Part shown: piece by piece, positions 8,444 to 17,776 of the stretch | How positions within the stretch are numbered: position 1 is the first letter of the stretch | How the letters are laid out: every line of letters starts with the position of its first letter | Source: Coptodactyla brooksi | Lineage: Eukaryota; Arthropoda; Insecta; Coleoptera; Scarabaeidae | Direction of reading: 5' to 3' | Length of the DNA stretch: 22,169 bases | Assembly: GCA_033557675.1 (NCBI GenBank) | Contig: JAWQRM010000487.1 | Coordinates: 1-22,169, forward strand | Notes under the pieces: model-generated | Databases searched by the model: none | The model's input: the letters and a program-made list of their open reading frames with translations, nothing else | What the model was told of the DNA's origin: nothing | Made by a program: the position numbers and the translations under genes

Positions 8444-8640
8444 TTTAGGCAGAAATTTTTATAATCTATTCCTTGAAAAATACATTTATGTACCTATTAC
8501 TATTAAAACTTTAACTAATTGTTTTCCACCTTACTATATAACAGGTAAAGATTTTTTAGGCACTTTTTATAATCTATTACTTGAAAAACTTATTTACGTA
8601 CTCATTACTATCTATTCCACTATATAATGCAGGTAAAGAT
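8444..8640 (+). repeat. Two imperfect tandem copies of a roughly 100-bp unit
   Basis: Copy 1 (8444-8552) and copy 2 (8555-8640) both run from TTTAGGC through TTTTTATAATCTATT, CTTGAAAAA and ACTATATAA to CAGGTAAAGAT. Copy 2 lacks about 23 nt in the middle. A shorter trace (GCAGGTAAGC) precedes copy 1 near 8407. Confidence 0.75.
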
Positions 8641-8708
8641 GTTTAAAATTTAGTTTGAAGCAAGCGTTCGTCACTTTCGTGCAGTGCTAATAAAGATATA
8701 TTATTAAT

Positions 8709-10027
8709 ATGTTTTGTCCGTGGGAAGCCGTTAGTGAAAGTTCTGAAAACTTTTTACAAGAGAGTGAAAATGAAACGCCTGCGATAAGTAAGGTCGTTAT
8801 TTCTGTGGATGCTCAGAATATAATTGTGAAGGTTTATAAGAATCTAAAGCCAAAAACTGTTCGGCACCTATAAAGGTGATAAGTGAATTGACGGAAGTTC
8901 CTCTGCGGTACAGAGAATTGTAACGACAGCTGTAAAAGAAAGAGATTATTCAAAATCTTCTTTCTCCAGATTCCAAATGCCATAGGTACTGGTAAAAGAA
9001 ACCGTATATGGTATGTACAAGGAAGGATCCCTTCCAAGTGTTAGCAGCCTTACAGAAAAATTGTCCTTACATGATTTCCAAGTCAATTATTGTGCAGAAA
9101 CTGTGCGTAAATATTTACACGACAATGGATTTAAATAGAAAGTATTGAATGAAAGGTTGGCTATAATGGAATCGACACGATTGAAAGATTTAAGATGGAA
9201 TTACATCAATGGAGTTAGAAAATTTCAAGACGAAGGAATTTCCATAATATATTTGGACGAACAGTGGTATGATACTCACGATACAATAAAGAAAAATTTT
9301 GTGGATGACAGTGGTAGGTGTTTATTAGATACGCGACCATCCAGAGAAGAAAGGTGATAATTTTACTTGCCGGCGGTGACCAAGGATGGGTGAAAAACGG
9401 GCTTTTGTTGTCTGCTAAAGATATAGGGTGCTCGGCCGATTATCATCAGGATATGGATTCCGTACTTTTTGAAAGTTGGTTTCAAAGCCAATTATTACCA
9501 GCTTTACCTGCGAAATCGGTAGTGGTAATGGACAACGCTCCTTACCATTCCAGAATGTTAAATCGTAAACCAACAACTGCGACAAAAAAAGCAGATATAA
9601 TTTCGTGTATGGAAAGAAACAACATACCAATTCCTGAAGAAAAGACAACTAAACCAAAGTTATTAGAAACCACAAAAGCCAGAATATTCCTGTTCAGTAC
9701 GTGGTAAATGAAGAAGCCAATAAAGAAGGCACACAGTTTTGCGGCTGCCCCCATACTACTGTATCTTAAACCCTATCGAATTGATTTGGAGTCAACTGAA
9801 AAGAAACACTCGGAAAAATAACAAATATCCCCGCACAGCATGCGAAAGTGGTAGGCATAATACAAAAACAAGTGAGTGAAATACAAGACACGTTGTGGAA
9901 GAATTATACAAAGCATGTAATTACTGTAGAAAATTCCTATGTTTCTCGGGATGCTTAAAAGTTTATTATAGATGTAAATAATGATTATGACGCAGAAGAC
10001 AGTAGTTTTGAATGTGACAATAATTAG
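8709..10027 (+). pseudogene. Tc1/mariner-superfamily transposase relic with long catalytic spacing
   Basis: The relic starts at ATG 8709 (MFCPWEAVSESSENFL) and has an HTH-like part in several frames (PIKVISELTEVPLRYREL; GSLPSVSSLTEKLS). NERLAIMESTRLKDLRWNYI and SIIYLDEQWYD follow, with the first Asp. Another frame gives VIILLAGGDQGWVKNGLLLS and SVVVMDNAPYHSRML, with the second Asp. Two more shifts lead to HTVLRLPPYYCILNPIELIW, with the catalytic Glu. By my count about 81 residues separate the second Asp and the Glu, far above the 34 of Tc1, because an insert (KADIISCMERNNIPIPEE) intervenes. It ends SSFECDNN with TAG at 10025-10027. All three catalytic residues survive, but not in one frame. 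Confidence 0.8.
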
Positions 10028-10539
10028 TTCACGAATAGTGATTTTTCTTTCTTTATTTGGTTTCGTAATTTTGTTGATATTGATCCTACTAATGTTTGTT
10101 ATTTCTATGTAAAGTACGTACAATATCTATGTAAAGTGCGGCCCTGAATAGAGGCTGCAAAAGGTTGTTTATGAGGGGGTTCAGGGGCTTCAGTAGCTGA
10201 AGTCATAAAACCCATCATAAACTGGGGAACTATATTTGTCCTTGATTTTCTCCTTCGTGCCTTATGATTAGTCTTAATTCTAATTTTAGCAAAAATTAAT
10301 GTAATTTCAAACCCACATAATGAAATGGAAACAATTGTCACTAACATGCTGTATGTCTGTTCTTCTTGCTGTCCGAAATCAAATGTCCTTGAAACATAAT
10401 GAGGTAAAAACGAGTGAACTTGTATCATTAGATATTGTGGAAATAGATTGCTATTTGAACTGCCATCTTTAAAGCAATAAAGCTTAATCAAAATAAAAGT
10501 CATTATAATTTACACATTTTTGTCAACAAGTTAATTCCG
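10028..10539. other. Spacer with an unassigned minus-strand ORF (10503-10105)
   Basis: A 12-bp direct repeat, TCTATGTAAAGT, lies at 10104-10115 and 10126-10137. The minus strand carries a 132-codon ORF from a true ATG at 10503. It has one hydrophobic stretch (SMLVTIVSISLCGFEITLIF) followed by a basic segment (KTNHKARRRKSR) and EAPEPPHKQPFAASIQG. I do not recognise it. It could be an exon, a decayed element or chance. Confidence 0.3.
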
Positions 10540-11290
10540 GTAATATAAAAGTCTAAGCGAGAAGTCTGGTTATCGTGCTGAATGAGGCAGAATTTCGTAG
10601 TCCAATTTGGTTATCTTTTCTGGAATGTCATTAGCGAAACATATAGTCAAGTGTTATCACGCAGAAGAATTGAAGTTTTTCAATTGAAGTTTTGAAGGTT
10701 AACCAATGCAGGACGTTTTACGCAGTTTCTCATGCATTACTTCAATTCCGCGACAGCACTTCTTGTCAGCTCACCTGGATTCAAGAAGTTGCAGTAAAGG
10801 ATTCCAATTGGTAACCACCAAACATACAGCAAAACCTTCATTTGGCGCTATTCTTATTTTGGAAAGTGTTTTGGCATTTCATCACTATCTAACTATTGAG
10901 CAGAACATCTGTGATAATTGTACAGGATCATTTTTTCATCACATATTACAATCCGATTAAGAAATAGATAAGTTTTGTTATGCAAGAGCAGTGGAAACGA
11001 CTTTTTTTGATGTTTGTTGAATTCTTAATTAATGAACCTATTTAGTGAAGTGTTTCCAATTACCCAAAGGTGGTCAGAAATCATTCTTTTGACTATGCCT
11101 AGTTTAAGGCTCTAGTTGTTGCTGTGAAGTTTTTTGAGCCAGTGTCAAGCTATACATTTTCTGATATCAATCACCTGACTAATATTTCGAGCAGTTTCAG
11201 ATGCTTTACACCCTATTTTGAAGTCGTACAACAAAATTGATCGAATGTGCATTTTTTCAGTTATTTCTTTGACTGTAAAATAAGCACGAA
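10540..11290 (-). pseudogene. SETMAR-type mariner transposase relic
   Basis: The N-terminal helix-turn-helix is clear at about 11280-11160: MHIRSILLYDFKIG followed by CKASETARNIS matches the SETMAR/mariner opening (family: Q-I-R...LYEFK.G.KA.ETTRNI). After a degenerate stretch, one long frame with in-frame stops runs from about 10965 to 10590. It holds RIVICDEKMILYN (first Asp), SAQ, MPKHFPK, VWWLPIGILYCNFLNPGE, RPALVNLQN and SILLRDNT (second Asp). A frameshift then gives YEILPH and PDFSL near 10550, with no third Asp. The middle of the DNA-binding region is missing. A homologous relic lies at 19340-19770. Confidence 0.85.
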
Positions 11291-12167
11291 TAAATACTGA
11301 AGACAAAAACATTAGCAAATATAAGTAGAGCCAAATGTGTGCTTCAAAATTTTTATAGCGTAAAAACAATAAAATAAGAATTTATTCCAAAATAATCTAA
11401 TAGAATGTTTTCATTATCTTCCTATTCTTTATACAGTGATAAATTCACCAAATGCAATCTCGATCTGATGAATATTTTCCCGATGTGGTTCACGAGGCGT
11501 TTCGATTTTCGTGATTTTCAAGTGAATTTGAAAATGGAAACAAATTTTAATCATTCACTAGAAAATGACGAAAGTCGAAATGCATCGTGCACCACACCAG
11601 CGAAATGTTTGTCAGAAAGGGATTGTAATACAACAACAATACATTAATAAGACAAAATAAGGTTACCAACCAACCTAAGAAGATATGAAATTGATCATGA
11701 ATCTTTACATGATTGCAGAGCGCCTACAAATTGTACAATTTTATTATGAAAATATTACAAACCCTCTTCAAAAAACTTATACTTTTTCAGTTGACATTGG
11801 TGTGCTCTTTATTAATAATTGATTAAATTTTGTGGTCACAGTGTGGGCAGCATACACTTAACAGGATTATATAAGAAGATAAATCTTTTAAAACATGCTG
11901 TCCACTGAAATTGGTAGCTTTTCATGCCAGTGATACAATTTAAGCATTGAAGTCATTGGAAAAAATCACTTCTTTGCTTCTAACTAGTTATAATTCTATT
12001 ATAGTTTACTTGTTGGGATTATTGTACATTTAATCTCATTCCTTTATGTGGTTATTTGCTTTTGTTTTGTTATTTAATGTTTTAAAATTTAAACAGGTGC
12101 CCACAAGCCTTTTCTGTTTCACGTTTTAAACTAATAGATGTGAAAATAAATAAGTATTTTGTTGCAG
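11291..12167. other. Presumed intron sequence of the Rab10-like gene
   Basis: No coding feature was recognised. The right end is a clean 3' splice site (TTTTGTTGCAG, ending at 12167). The plus-strand ORF at 11405-11647 has no similarity I can name. Earlier exons of the Rab gene (GTP-binding P-loop, DTAGQE, NKCD) were sought throughout 1-12167 and not found, so they probably lie left of the window. Confidence 0.5.
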
Positions 12168-12362
12168 ATTGCGCGAGAGCACGGAATTAGATTTATGGAA
12201 ACTTCAGCGAAAGCGAATATAAACATAGAAAGGGCATTTAACGAATTAGCAGAAGCTATCTTAGATAAAACGGCAGGCCGAGAGCCGGGAGACCATATTG
12301 ACAGAGTAATGGTGGACAGGAGACAGCAGTCCAGCACTTCGAAATCATGCTGCAACAACTAA
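12168..12362 (+). CDS. Rab10: Rab10-like small GTPase, last coding exon
   Basis: Rab10 is a membrane-bound GTPase directing vesicles from the Golgi and endosomes, including basolateral and basement-membrane secretion in insect epithelia. This 195-nt exon opens after a TTGCAG acceptor with [20 protein letters not shown], including the G5 base-recognition motif ETSAK. It goes on [15 protein letters not shown], then a variable tail and STSKSCCNN before TAA at 12360-12362. IAREHGIRF points to Rab10 over Rab8, which has a different residue pattern before ETSAK. The two tail cysteines are the expected geranylgeranylation sites, in a CCXX arrangement. It is in phase 0 and encodes 64 residues, about a third of a Rab. 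The gene converges on the minus-strand DNAAF11 gene. The exon is intact. Confidence 0.88.
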   Translation: MAREHGIRFMETSAKANINIERAFNELAEAILDKTAGREPGDHIDRVMVDRRQQSSTSKSCCNN

Positions 12363-12502
12363 GTGTGCTTGTAGAACAAGAAACTAATTTATATACACGA
12401 AAATACATCAAAACATCTAAACCAACGTAATAAGAGAACGTCGTACATATTCAACTCTGTATTATAAAAGTGTATAAACAGAAGTAACCATAATTAACTA
12501 GT

Positions 12503-12612
12503 AATAAAAGTGTCTTGCGTACTTCGCTTTAGCATAGCCAAACGATACTGATTTTGTAGTCTAGTGTGAGATAATTAAGGAGAACTTCAAGTCTTTAAGT
12601 AATCTAAATAAA
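12503..12612 (+). terminator. Candidate poly(A) signals for the Rab10-like transcript
   Basis: AATAAA occurs at 12503-12508 and again at 12607-12612, 141 and 245 nt after the stop codon. Either could end the transcript. Longer 3' ends are possible, since the next gene on this side starts its 3' end only near 14340. Confidence 0.4.
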
Positions 12613-14561
12613 AGACAAGAACACTTTGCTATGTCTAAGCTAACTTCATACTGCTAATTTTCCAATTTAGTCGAGTGACGTAGGGTGATGTTGAGGCTAT
12701 AAAACAATTGTTAGGTGTGCAGTACATTTTTATTGCTCTTAAAACAATGTTAAAATCTTTAAAGAGTACAGATATACTTATTAAATATATTTTACCAAAA
12801 ATGTTGCTTGCTGTGCAAATCACAAAGCGCTTATTCCCCAGCTTCATCTGTGAAGGGGTAAGCTTCTTAGGAACTTGTATTTAATGATTCGTTCTTAAGC
12901 ACATCTTGTATTTAATAGATACACAGAATTTTTGATAGCGTTTGCATTGCTAATGAAAACTGTAAACCATGAAAGAATCACATTAACATTAAAATGACCT
13001 TTTTATTTGATATTCTGAATTACTACATTTTTTTATGACGGACAGATGTTTGGACAGCTGCATGGTAGCTTAAATTTTATATAAAATAATTGCAGATTTT
13101 CTGCAGAAAACACATTCTATCATCTTTAGATATCTAGTTTTTATTTAACCAACTACTAGAGTACAGTTGTGCCCGTGCTGTACATTTTTTTATCAATTTA
13201 GCTCAAAAAATTTTTGAATAACAATATGAGATTTGAACTGAAACTTCTACTGTTCTAACCCTGTGACAGTAAATAAGATACTTATCTGTGAATCTGACTT
13301 TCAGAAAAAATACTAACTGAAGTGATTGGGGCATCTGCATGGAGGTATGTACTTAGTTTGAACATATGTAGGTGAATCAGATTACCAAGGAAAAAAAATG
13401 GAGTGTCAAAACTTAAAAAATATTTAAACTAATGATACACACAAATGAATATAAGACGAAAAATTGAAATCAAAAATTCTGTGTACTTCTTTATGCTTTT
13501 TTATTATACTGTTTACTTCCATTACATTTGCAAACATTTTCAATAATTGTACTAATAACTACAATGATGGTTGTGTCTACTATACCTTCTTAAATTGTAC
13601 ACTAGTAGCTTACTATAACATGTGGAGAATTTGTATAAAGTGTAGTGTTAACTGGAATCTTTGTTGTGCAATATAGCAGTGTTTTCACATTCCATCACCA
13701 ATATCTGCATTATATCTGTAACATTTAATCAGATTTAAGGCACCTATACATGAAACAATCCCTTTAATCGGAACAAACAAGGGATAAAGATAATTTGAAA
13801 GGTGATAAAAAATTGGAGATCAAAGATCTGTTAAACCAAATAATTTAGGAATATTTAGATCAGAATGTTTTGTTACCCATTATCATTTTGCCATTATTTC
13901 TGTTTGGGGTCCTACTAGCAAATACCAATTTTTGAAATGCATATTCGTTTGACTCGAAGTTATTTTAACGAGGCGTTTACTAATAGGTTTTTTTTTGTGT
14001 ATTAGCTTGTTTACTTGTATTGATTCATTATGTAACAGTGAGTACAGTGTTTTTTTTTTTGTACCACACAGACGTTTACTTCTATCCTATTTTGCATTTA
14101 ATAATGGTTTCATTTTTAATTTGCACTTAAAAACTACTGCATTCAGAAAAATAAAACATTCAGAATCGCAGTGTATTTATGAAGTATAAAATATGTTGTG
14201 CATCTTATGAACAATAGTAGTATAAGTTTTGGAAAAACGGAAGGTAGGTTAAAAACTGTATGTTAGACAAGGACACATTTTTTAATATAAGAAAGTAAAC
14301 GAAATGACAGCATAATATTCGAGCTTATACCAAAAATTTTATTATATTCCTAGGTAAAATACAATTTTCAAATGTAGTAATCTATGCTGCTTCAGTATTT
14401 TTCAAAATTGTATTTTTCCAAATCGTAAAACATCTATGTGTGAATACTAGTTTAACAATTATCTCATTGTAAACATACAATTTATGTCTTGAATGCTCTT
14501 ATAAAACTGTACAAATTATATACCTGCTTTTTTAAATAAAGAACTAAAAGTATGGAGTTTT
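12613..14561. other. Region between convergent genes, no gene seen
   Basis: This is AT-rich DNA with short poly(A) and poly(T) runs. It probably holds 3' untranslated sequence of both neighbours. On the minus strand AATAAA lies at 14343-14338, about 220 nt past the DNAAF11 stop, and is a plausible end for that transcript. No coding or repeat structure was recognised. Confidence 0.5.
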
Positions 14562-16884
14562 TTAACTATATTCTAATGGCGGCACCTCATCGTTATCCAC
14601 AAAATCCCTCTTCTTCTTACTGTTTTCAATTATTTTGCTAAAATCCATCGAGTCATCTTCTGGTTTAATTTCTAAGAAAACTGGTTTCCTGAATGGAAAA
14701 TTAAAATTGATTAATAATTTATTACTGCAGATAAAACTTGCAACAAGAATGAAAAAAGTAATAATAATAGCAGACCCAAATGCAAGAGTAGGCAACAGAA
14801 ATTATGGAATAGAGTGATTTCTGGGCAAAAACAGATTGAAAGTAGAAAAAAATGGCGGAAGAAAGAAAGTGGGGATACTTTAGAAATTCAAGACCAATAG
14901 AAGAAAGCTGCTGAAAACAAAAACTGGAAAAGTAAGAATTGTAAATAGAATATAAAAATAACAACAAAGGAAAAGAAGCAAAATGGAAGATTTATATGCA
15001 CATACAAGATACAAAGGAGAATGGCGTTAAAAGATTGATAGAGGAAGAGAAAGAAAAGTCATGGAGAGATTTGGGAGAAAAGATGAAAGAGCCGTAATGA
15101 AAATCAGAAGTTGTTTTTTGATACACTGAAAAAAGAGGGCAACCACCAAAAACATTCAAGATAAGGAGGGAAGATTAATAGAAAAAGGCCGAATTTGGAA
15201 AGATGGAAGCAGCACTTTAAGGAATTGTTGAGTGGAAGAGATATGGACAATAAAAAATATCAAGAGGTAGACTATCATGATAGGTCACTTGAAAGGAAGA
15301 TAGCATAAGTGTTGAGGAAATAAACAATAAGACAGAAAATAAGGCAAAGCACCCGGGGAAGTCAAGATCACGACAGACAGGTAGTGATTAAACTAACTAT
15401 GAATGAAGTATTAAAACGGAAAGCACCAAAGGAATATCATCAGTTCATCTTCAGTTTGAACAGAGGAGCGAATGATGGTATTTTTACTTTTGAAATATTC
15501 TACGTCCAAAAACAGGCTCAAAAGCAACCTAGTAAACGAATGTGCTATGTGGTTGCCTAACTTTTTACAGTTAATATGTAACAAATTGTATCGACTGTTT
15601 GTTATATTTGAGCGTTCTTGGAGATTATTTCCTAGGAAAACGTACGATTAGTTAGAAAATTTAGTAGTTAACATATTCTGCAACCATCTGATTGGTATTT
15701 ATCTCATTAATTAAAATGTTTTTTTTAATAATAAATACGAGAATTTTTCCTAATAAAGCATGCATACAATGAATAACATATTAACTGTTAAATTAGTAAC
15801 TAATGCCATAAACATTAAGAGATGCTAAAAGTTCTACAACTAAAATTTTAATCAATGGGAAATTCGCATACTACTTACTGGGTTTTCTCACTTTCTGTGT
15901 CCTCTTTCTTAATAATTTTACTTTTATTCTTTTCCAATATGGGATTATAGCTAACTTTTGGCATCTTTATCACCAAATGACCAGTAACCTGTGATCTCTG
16001 AGAAGTGCTTTTATTGGTGTGTATCTCTTCTGATAACACAAACTGAAATATTTTTCCTTTAATAGATACCCTCACATAAATTGGTTGAACATCAATATTG
16101 ATAAAATTAGTATCTAAATATCTGGAAACAAAATCACCAAATAAAATACATGAAATATGTTACATTTTTTTGGTATACTTATAAACTGAGATATCTAGAA
16201 TAAACTCTTTTGGATCATCAGCAACAAATGTGAAATCTAACTTTGCCTGATTGATATTCATTGGTCTACCATACTTATTGTATACTCCGATTTCCTTTTT
16301 TATTTTTGCAGATTTTTCATTATTTCCATTAGCCTTTCTATGCCTTTTAGAAATTTCTATTCTAGTTTCAGGAGCATTCTCTGAAGACCTTTTCCAAAAT
16401 TCATCATCAGCTACATCATTATCGACATATTTCAATCTTTGAATTTGTTCTTTTCGTTGAATTTTGTATTTTTCTTGGTCTTCAAGTGTATTTGGTGTGA
16501 TTTGATCCAAAATCTGCTGTGCCTAAAATTAAAGTGAAACCCAAACTCTAAACCTACTCGAAACATGTTAAGATTGTAATAAAAGCATTACCTTTATTCT
16601 TTCACTTCTTGATATTTCATTGTTATCAAGATATTCTATTTGGGGAAGTTGAGCTATAACATAACTCCTATAATTAGAAAAATCCCAAACTGGATTTCCA
16701 GTAAGATAAAGTTGTCTAAGCTCTTTATTACATTTCAAAGAACAAACGCTTTCAATGTCTCCAATAAAATTTAATGTTAAGTCCAGTTTTTCAAGCGATT
16801 CACATCTTTCCAAGTTTTCAATCTTCTCAATGTTGTTTATGGCTAGGTTTAAATATTTCAGTTTCTTTAGCTTGTGTAAATTTT
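14562..16884 (-). CDS. DNAAF11: Dynein axonemal assembly factor 11 (LRRC6, tilB), exons 2 to last
   Basis: This cytoplasmic factor is needed to pre-assemble dynein arms of motile cilia; the fly ortholog tilB acts in chordotonal neurons and sperm. Exons are 16884-16592, 16522-16179, 16121-15879 and 14688-14562. Each junction has GT/AG and keeps phase: SERIK|AQQILDQ, VYKYLDTNF across AA+A, and EKTQKPVF across CA+G. The 334 visible residues begin with leucine-rich repeats ([47 protein letters not shown]) and an LRR cap ([19 protein letters not shown]). A charged segment with [14 protein letters not shown] follows, then the CS-like domain ([43 protein letters not shown]) and the tail [11 protein letters not shown]. 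The first roughly 60 residues and their exon(s) are not found. The first exon's acceptor (TTCTAG at 16890-16885) is less certain than the rest. No defect is seen. Confidence 0.93.
14749..15400 (+). pseudogene. RTE-like LINE relic inside the last DNAAF11 intron, antisense
   Basis: On the plus strand, [20 protein letters not shown] matches the endonuclease motif of RTE-type LINEs (family: GDLNARVGN). Further on in shifted frames come [59 protein letters not shown] and [16 protein letters not shown]. These follow the order of the linker just before the reverse transcriptase, where the family shows RW..HF..LL. No catalytic RT motif follows. Many frameshifts are present. It explains why this intron (15878-14689) is about 1.2 kb while the others are under 100 bp. 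Confidence 0.75.
15401..15878. other. Remaining intron sequence upstream of the LINE relic
   Basis: This is part of the DNAAF11 intron, ending at the GTAAGT donor (minus, 15878-15873). It contains AT-rich sequence with no recognisable gene or repeat. Confidence 0.5.
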
Positions 16885-16905
16885 CTAGAATGTATAGATC
16901 ATTCA

Positions 16906-16965
16906 TTAGTTTTATTAACGTCAGTAGTTTTATTCAGTACTTATTAATTCAGTAGTTTTATTAAC
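16906..16965 (+). repeat. Three short copies of CAGTAGTTTTATT
   Basis: TTAGTTTTATTAAC (16906-16919), CAGTAGTTTTATTCAG (16922-16937) and CAGTAGTTTTATTAAC (16950-16965) are close direct repeats. They lie just upstream of the first visible DNAAF11 exon and next to the Penelope-like fragment, so they may mark its insertion or local slippage. Confidence 0.55.
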
Positions 16966-17050
16966 AACCCATAAAAGTATTATGATTTAAAGTTTAGTAA
17001 AATACAATAAAAACCTCTTTCTTGCTCATCAAAGTTTATTTACAGACCTT

Positions 17051-17098
17051 TCGCACTATTCGAAATGCATCATCAGTTGTAAACATACAAAGGATATT
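17051..17098 (-). ncRNA. Decayed hammerhead-ribozyme-like motif
   Basis: On the minus strand the order is helix I (TTGTA, loop TGTT, TACAA), then CTGATGA (17078-17072), a stem with GCATT and AGTGC, then GAAA (17054-17051). Those are the conserved hammerhead core pieces in the right order. Departures are one extra U before helix II, a U-G wobble in helix II, and CCU where an NUH cleavage triplet is needed. Helix III is short or lost. It is probably an inactive descendant of the element's ribozyme. Confidence 0.45.
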
Positions 17099-17120
17099 TT
17101 AACGAAAGGTACAATAAAAA

Positions 17121-17173
17121 TGTAAATTACTCACAGGTCAAGTAACAAATGAACACATTATAAATGGACGGGA
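17121..17173 (+). repeat. Inverted repeat, left arm, of the Penelope-like fragment
   Basis: This 53-nt block pairs with 17726-17775. Aligned with the reverse complement of the right arm there are three mismatches and one 3-nt gap (47 of 50 matching). The arms enclose about 550 bp including the GIY-YIG sequence. Confidence 0.9.
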
Positions 17174-17318
17174 TACATGAATCCGAATTACATTGACATA
17201 AGTACGCAAACACGCTTTATAAAAACAAGTTTACAAGGAAAGTTGTACTGGTTCTAAAATCTTATAGTAAAAATTTGTAAAGCTGTTATTAAATTATTAG
17301 ACATAGTTTCTCTAAACA

Positions 17319-17640
17319 TTATAAGAAGGTAAATATTGTTTTTTCTAATAATTCTATTTGTTCGTTTAACAACTGACTTCCGGGTTTTTTAAAGTTTAGA
17401 AAATTTGAAATTGTTCCAACAATTTCTATGCGTTTTCCTTTATAACATGAGTGTAAGATATTTATACTTTCAAAATCCATTTTATGTCCAGTAGTTAATT
17501 GGTGTTTGTATAAACTGGAGGTATTTCTATTTTTATGCTCTGCCAATCTTGTTTTCAATTTCCTTCCCGAGTGTCCTATGTAAATACCTGGACAGTTAAA
17601 GCATTTAACTGAATAGATTCAATTTTTTTTCCTGAATCAA
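17319..17640 (-). pseudogene. GIY-YIG endonuclease tail of a Penelope-like element
   Basis: After a TGA the minus frame reads IYSVKCFNCPGIYIGHSGRK, then LKTRLAEHKNRNTSSLYKHQ, LTTGHKMDFESINIL and LNEQIELLEKTIF, with a stop at 17321-17319. Features are the CXXC pair before GIYIG (C-F-N-C), the GIY-YIG strand itself, the Arg in TRLAEHK and the later Asn-Glu in LLNEQ, all in the order of this nuclease fold as used by Penelope-like retroelements to nick DNA. About 100 residues are open and uninterrupted. The upstream linker is frameshifted and the reverse transcriptase is absent. The long uninterrupted frame suggests modest age. Confidence 0.82.
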
Positions 17641-17660
17641 GTTTGGGTTGTTTATAACCC

Positions 17661-17702
17661 ACTATGTATTTATAAGTAGCAAGGAAGTTATAAATACATA
17701 GT
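17661..17702. repeat. 15-bp perfect inverted repeat, 12-nt loop
   Basis: ACTATGTATTTATAA (17661-17675) pairs exactly with TTATAAATACATAGT (17688-17702). It sits between the GIY-YIG start and the right arm of the larger inverted repeat, so the segment has two nested dyads. Confidence 0.85.
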
Positions 17703-17725
17703 TTTATAAGCTGGCTTTATAGTAG

Positions 17726-17775
17726 TCCCGTCCATTTATGTGTTTATTTGTTACTTGAAGTGTGAGTAATTTACA
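17726..17775 (-). repeat. Inverted repeat, right arm, of the Penelope-like fragment
   Basis: The reverse complement of 17121-17173 with three mismatches and one 3-nt gap. Both arms contain the TGGACGGGA and TAAATTACTCACA blocks at opposite ends. Confidence 0.9.
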
Positions 17776-17776
17776 A

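Larger units (their letters stand above)
17040..17776 (-). mobile_element. Penelope-like element fragment, 3' part
   Basis: A GIY-YIG endonuclease tail (17319-17640, minus) has flanking inverted repeats (17121-17173 and 17726-17775). A hammerhead-like motif (17051-17098, minus) follows on its 3' side. That combination is characteristic of Penelope-like retroelements, whose terminal repeats are known to carry hammerhead motifs. No reverse transcriptase was found, so the copy is 5'-truncated. It lies upstream of the first visible DNAAF11 exon on the same strand, where 5' exons of that gene would be expected. Confidence 0.7.

Noticed and set aside
11405..11647. Plus-strand 80-codon ORF as an exon
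   Set aside because: No family resemblance, no splice-site support and not in phase with the Rab10-like exon.
13464..13676. Possible secreted Cys-rich peptide with a signal-like hydrophobic start
   Set aside because: The ORF begins with TTG, not ATG, and has no in-frame ATG before the hydrophobic part. It lies in AT-rich 3' flank sequence without other support.
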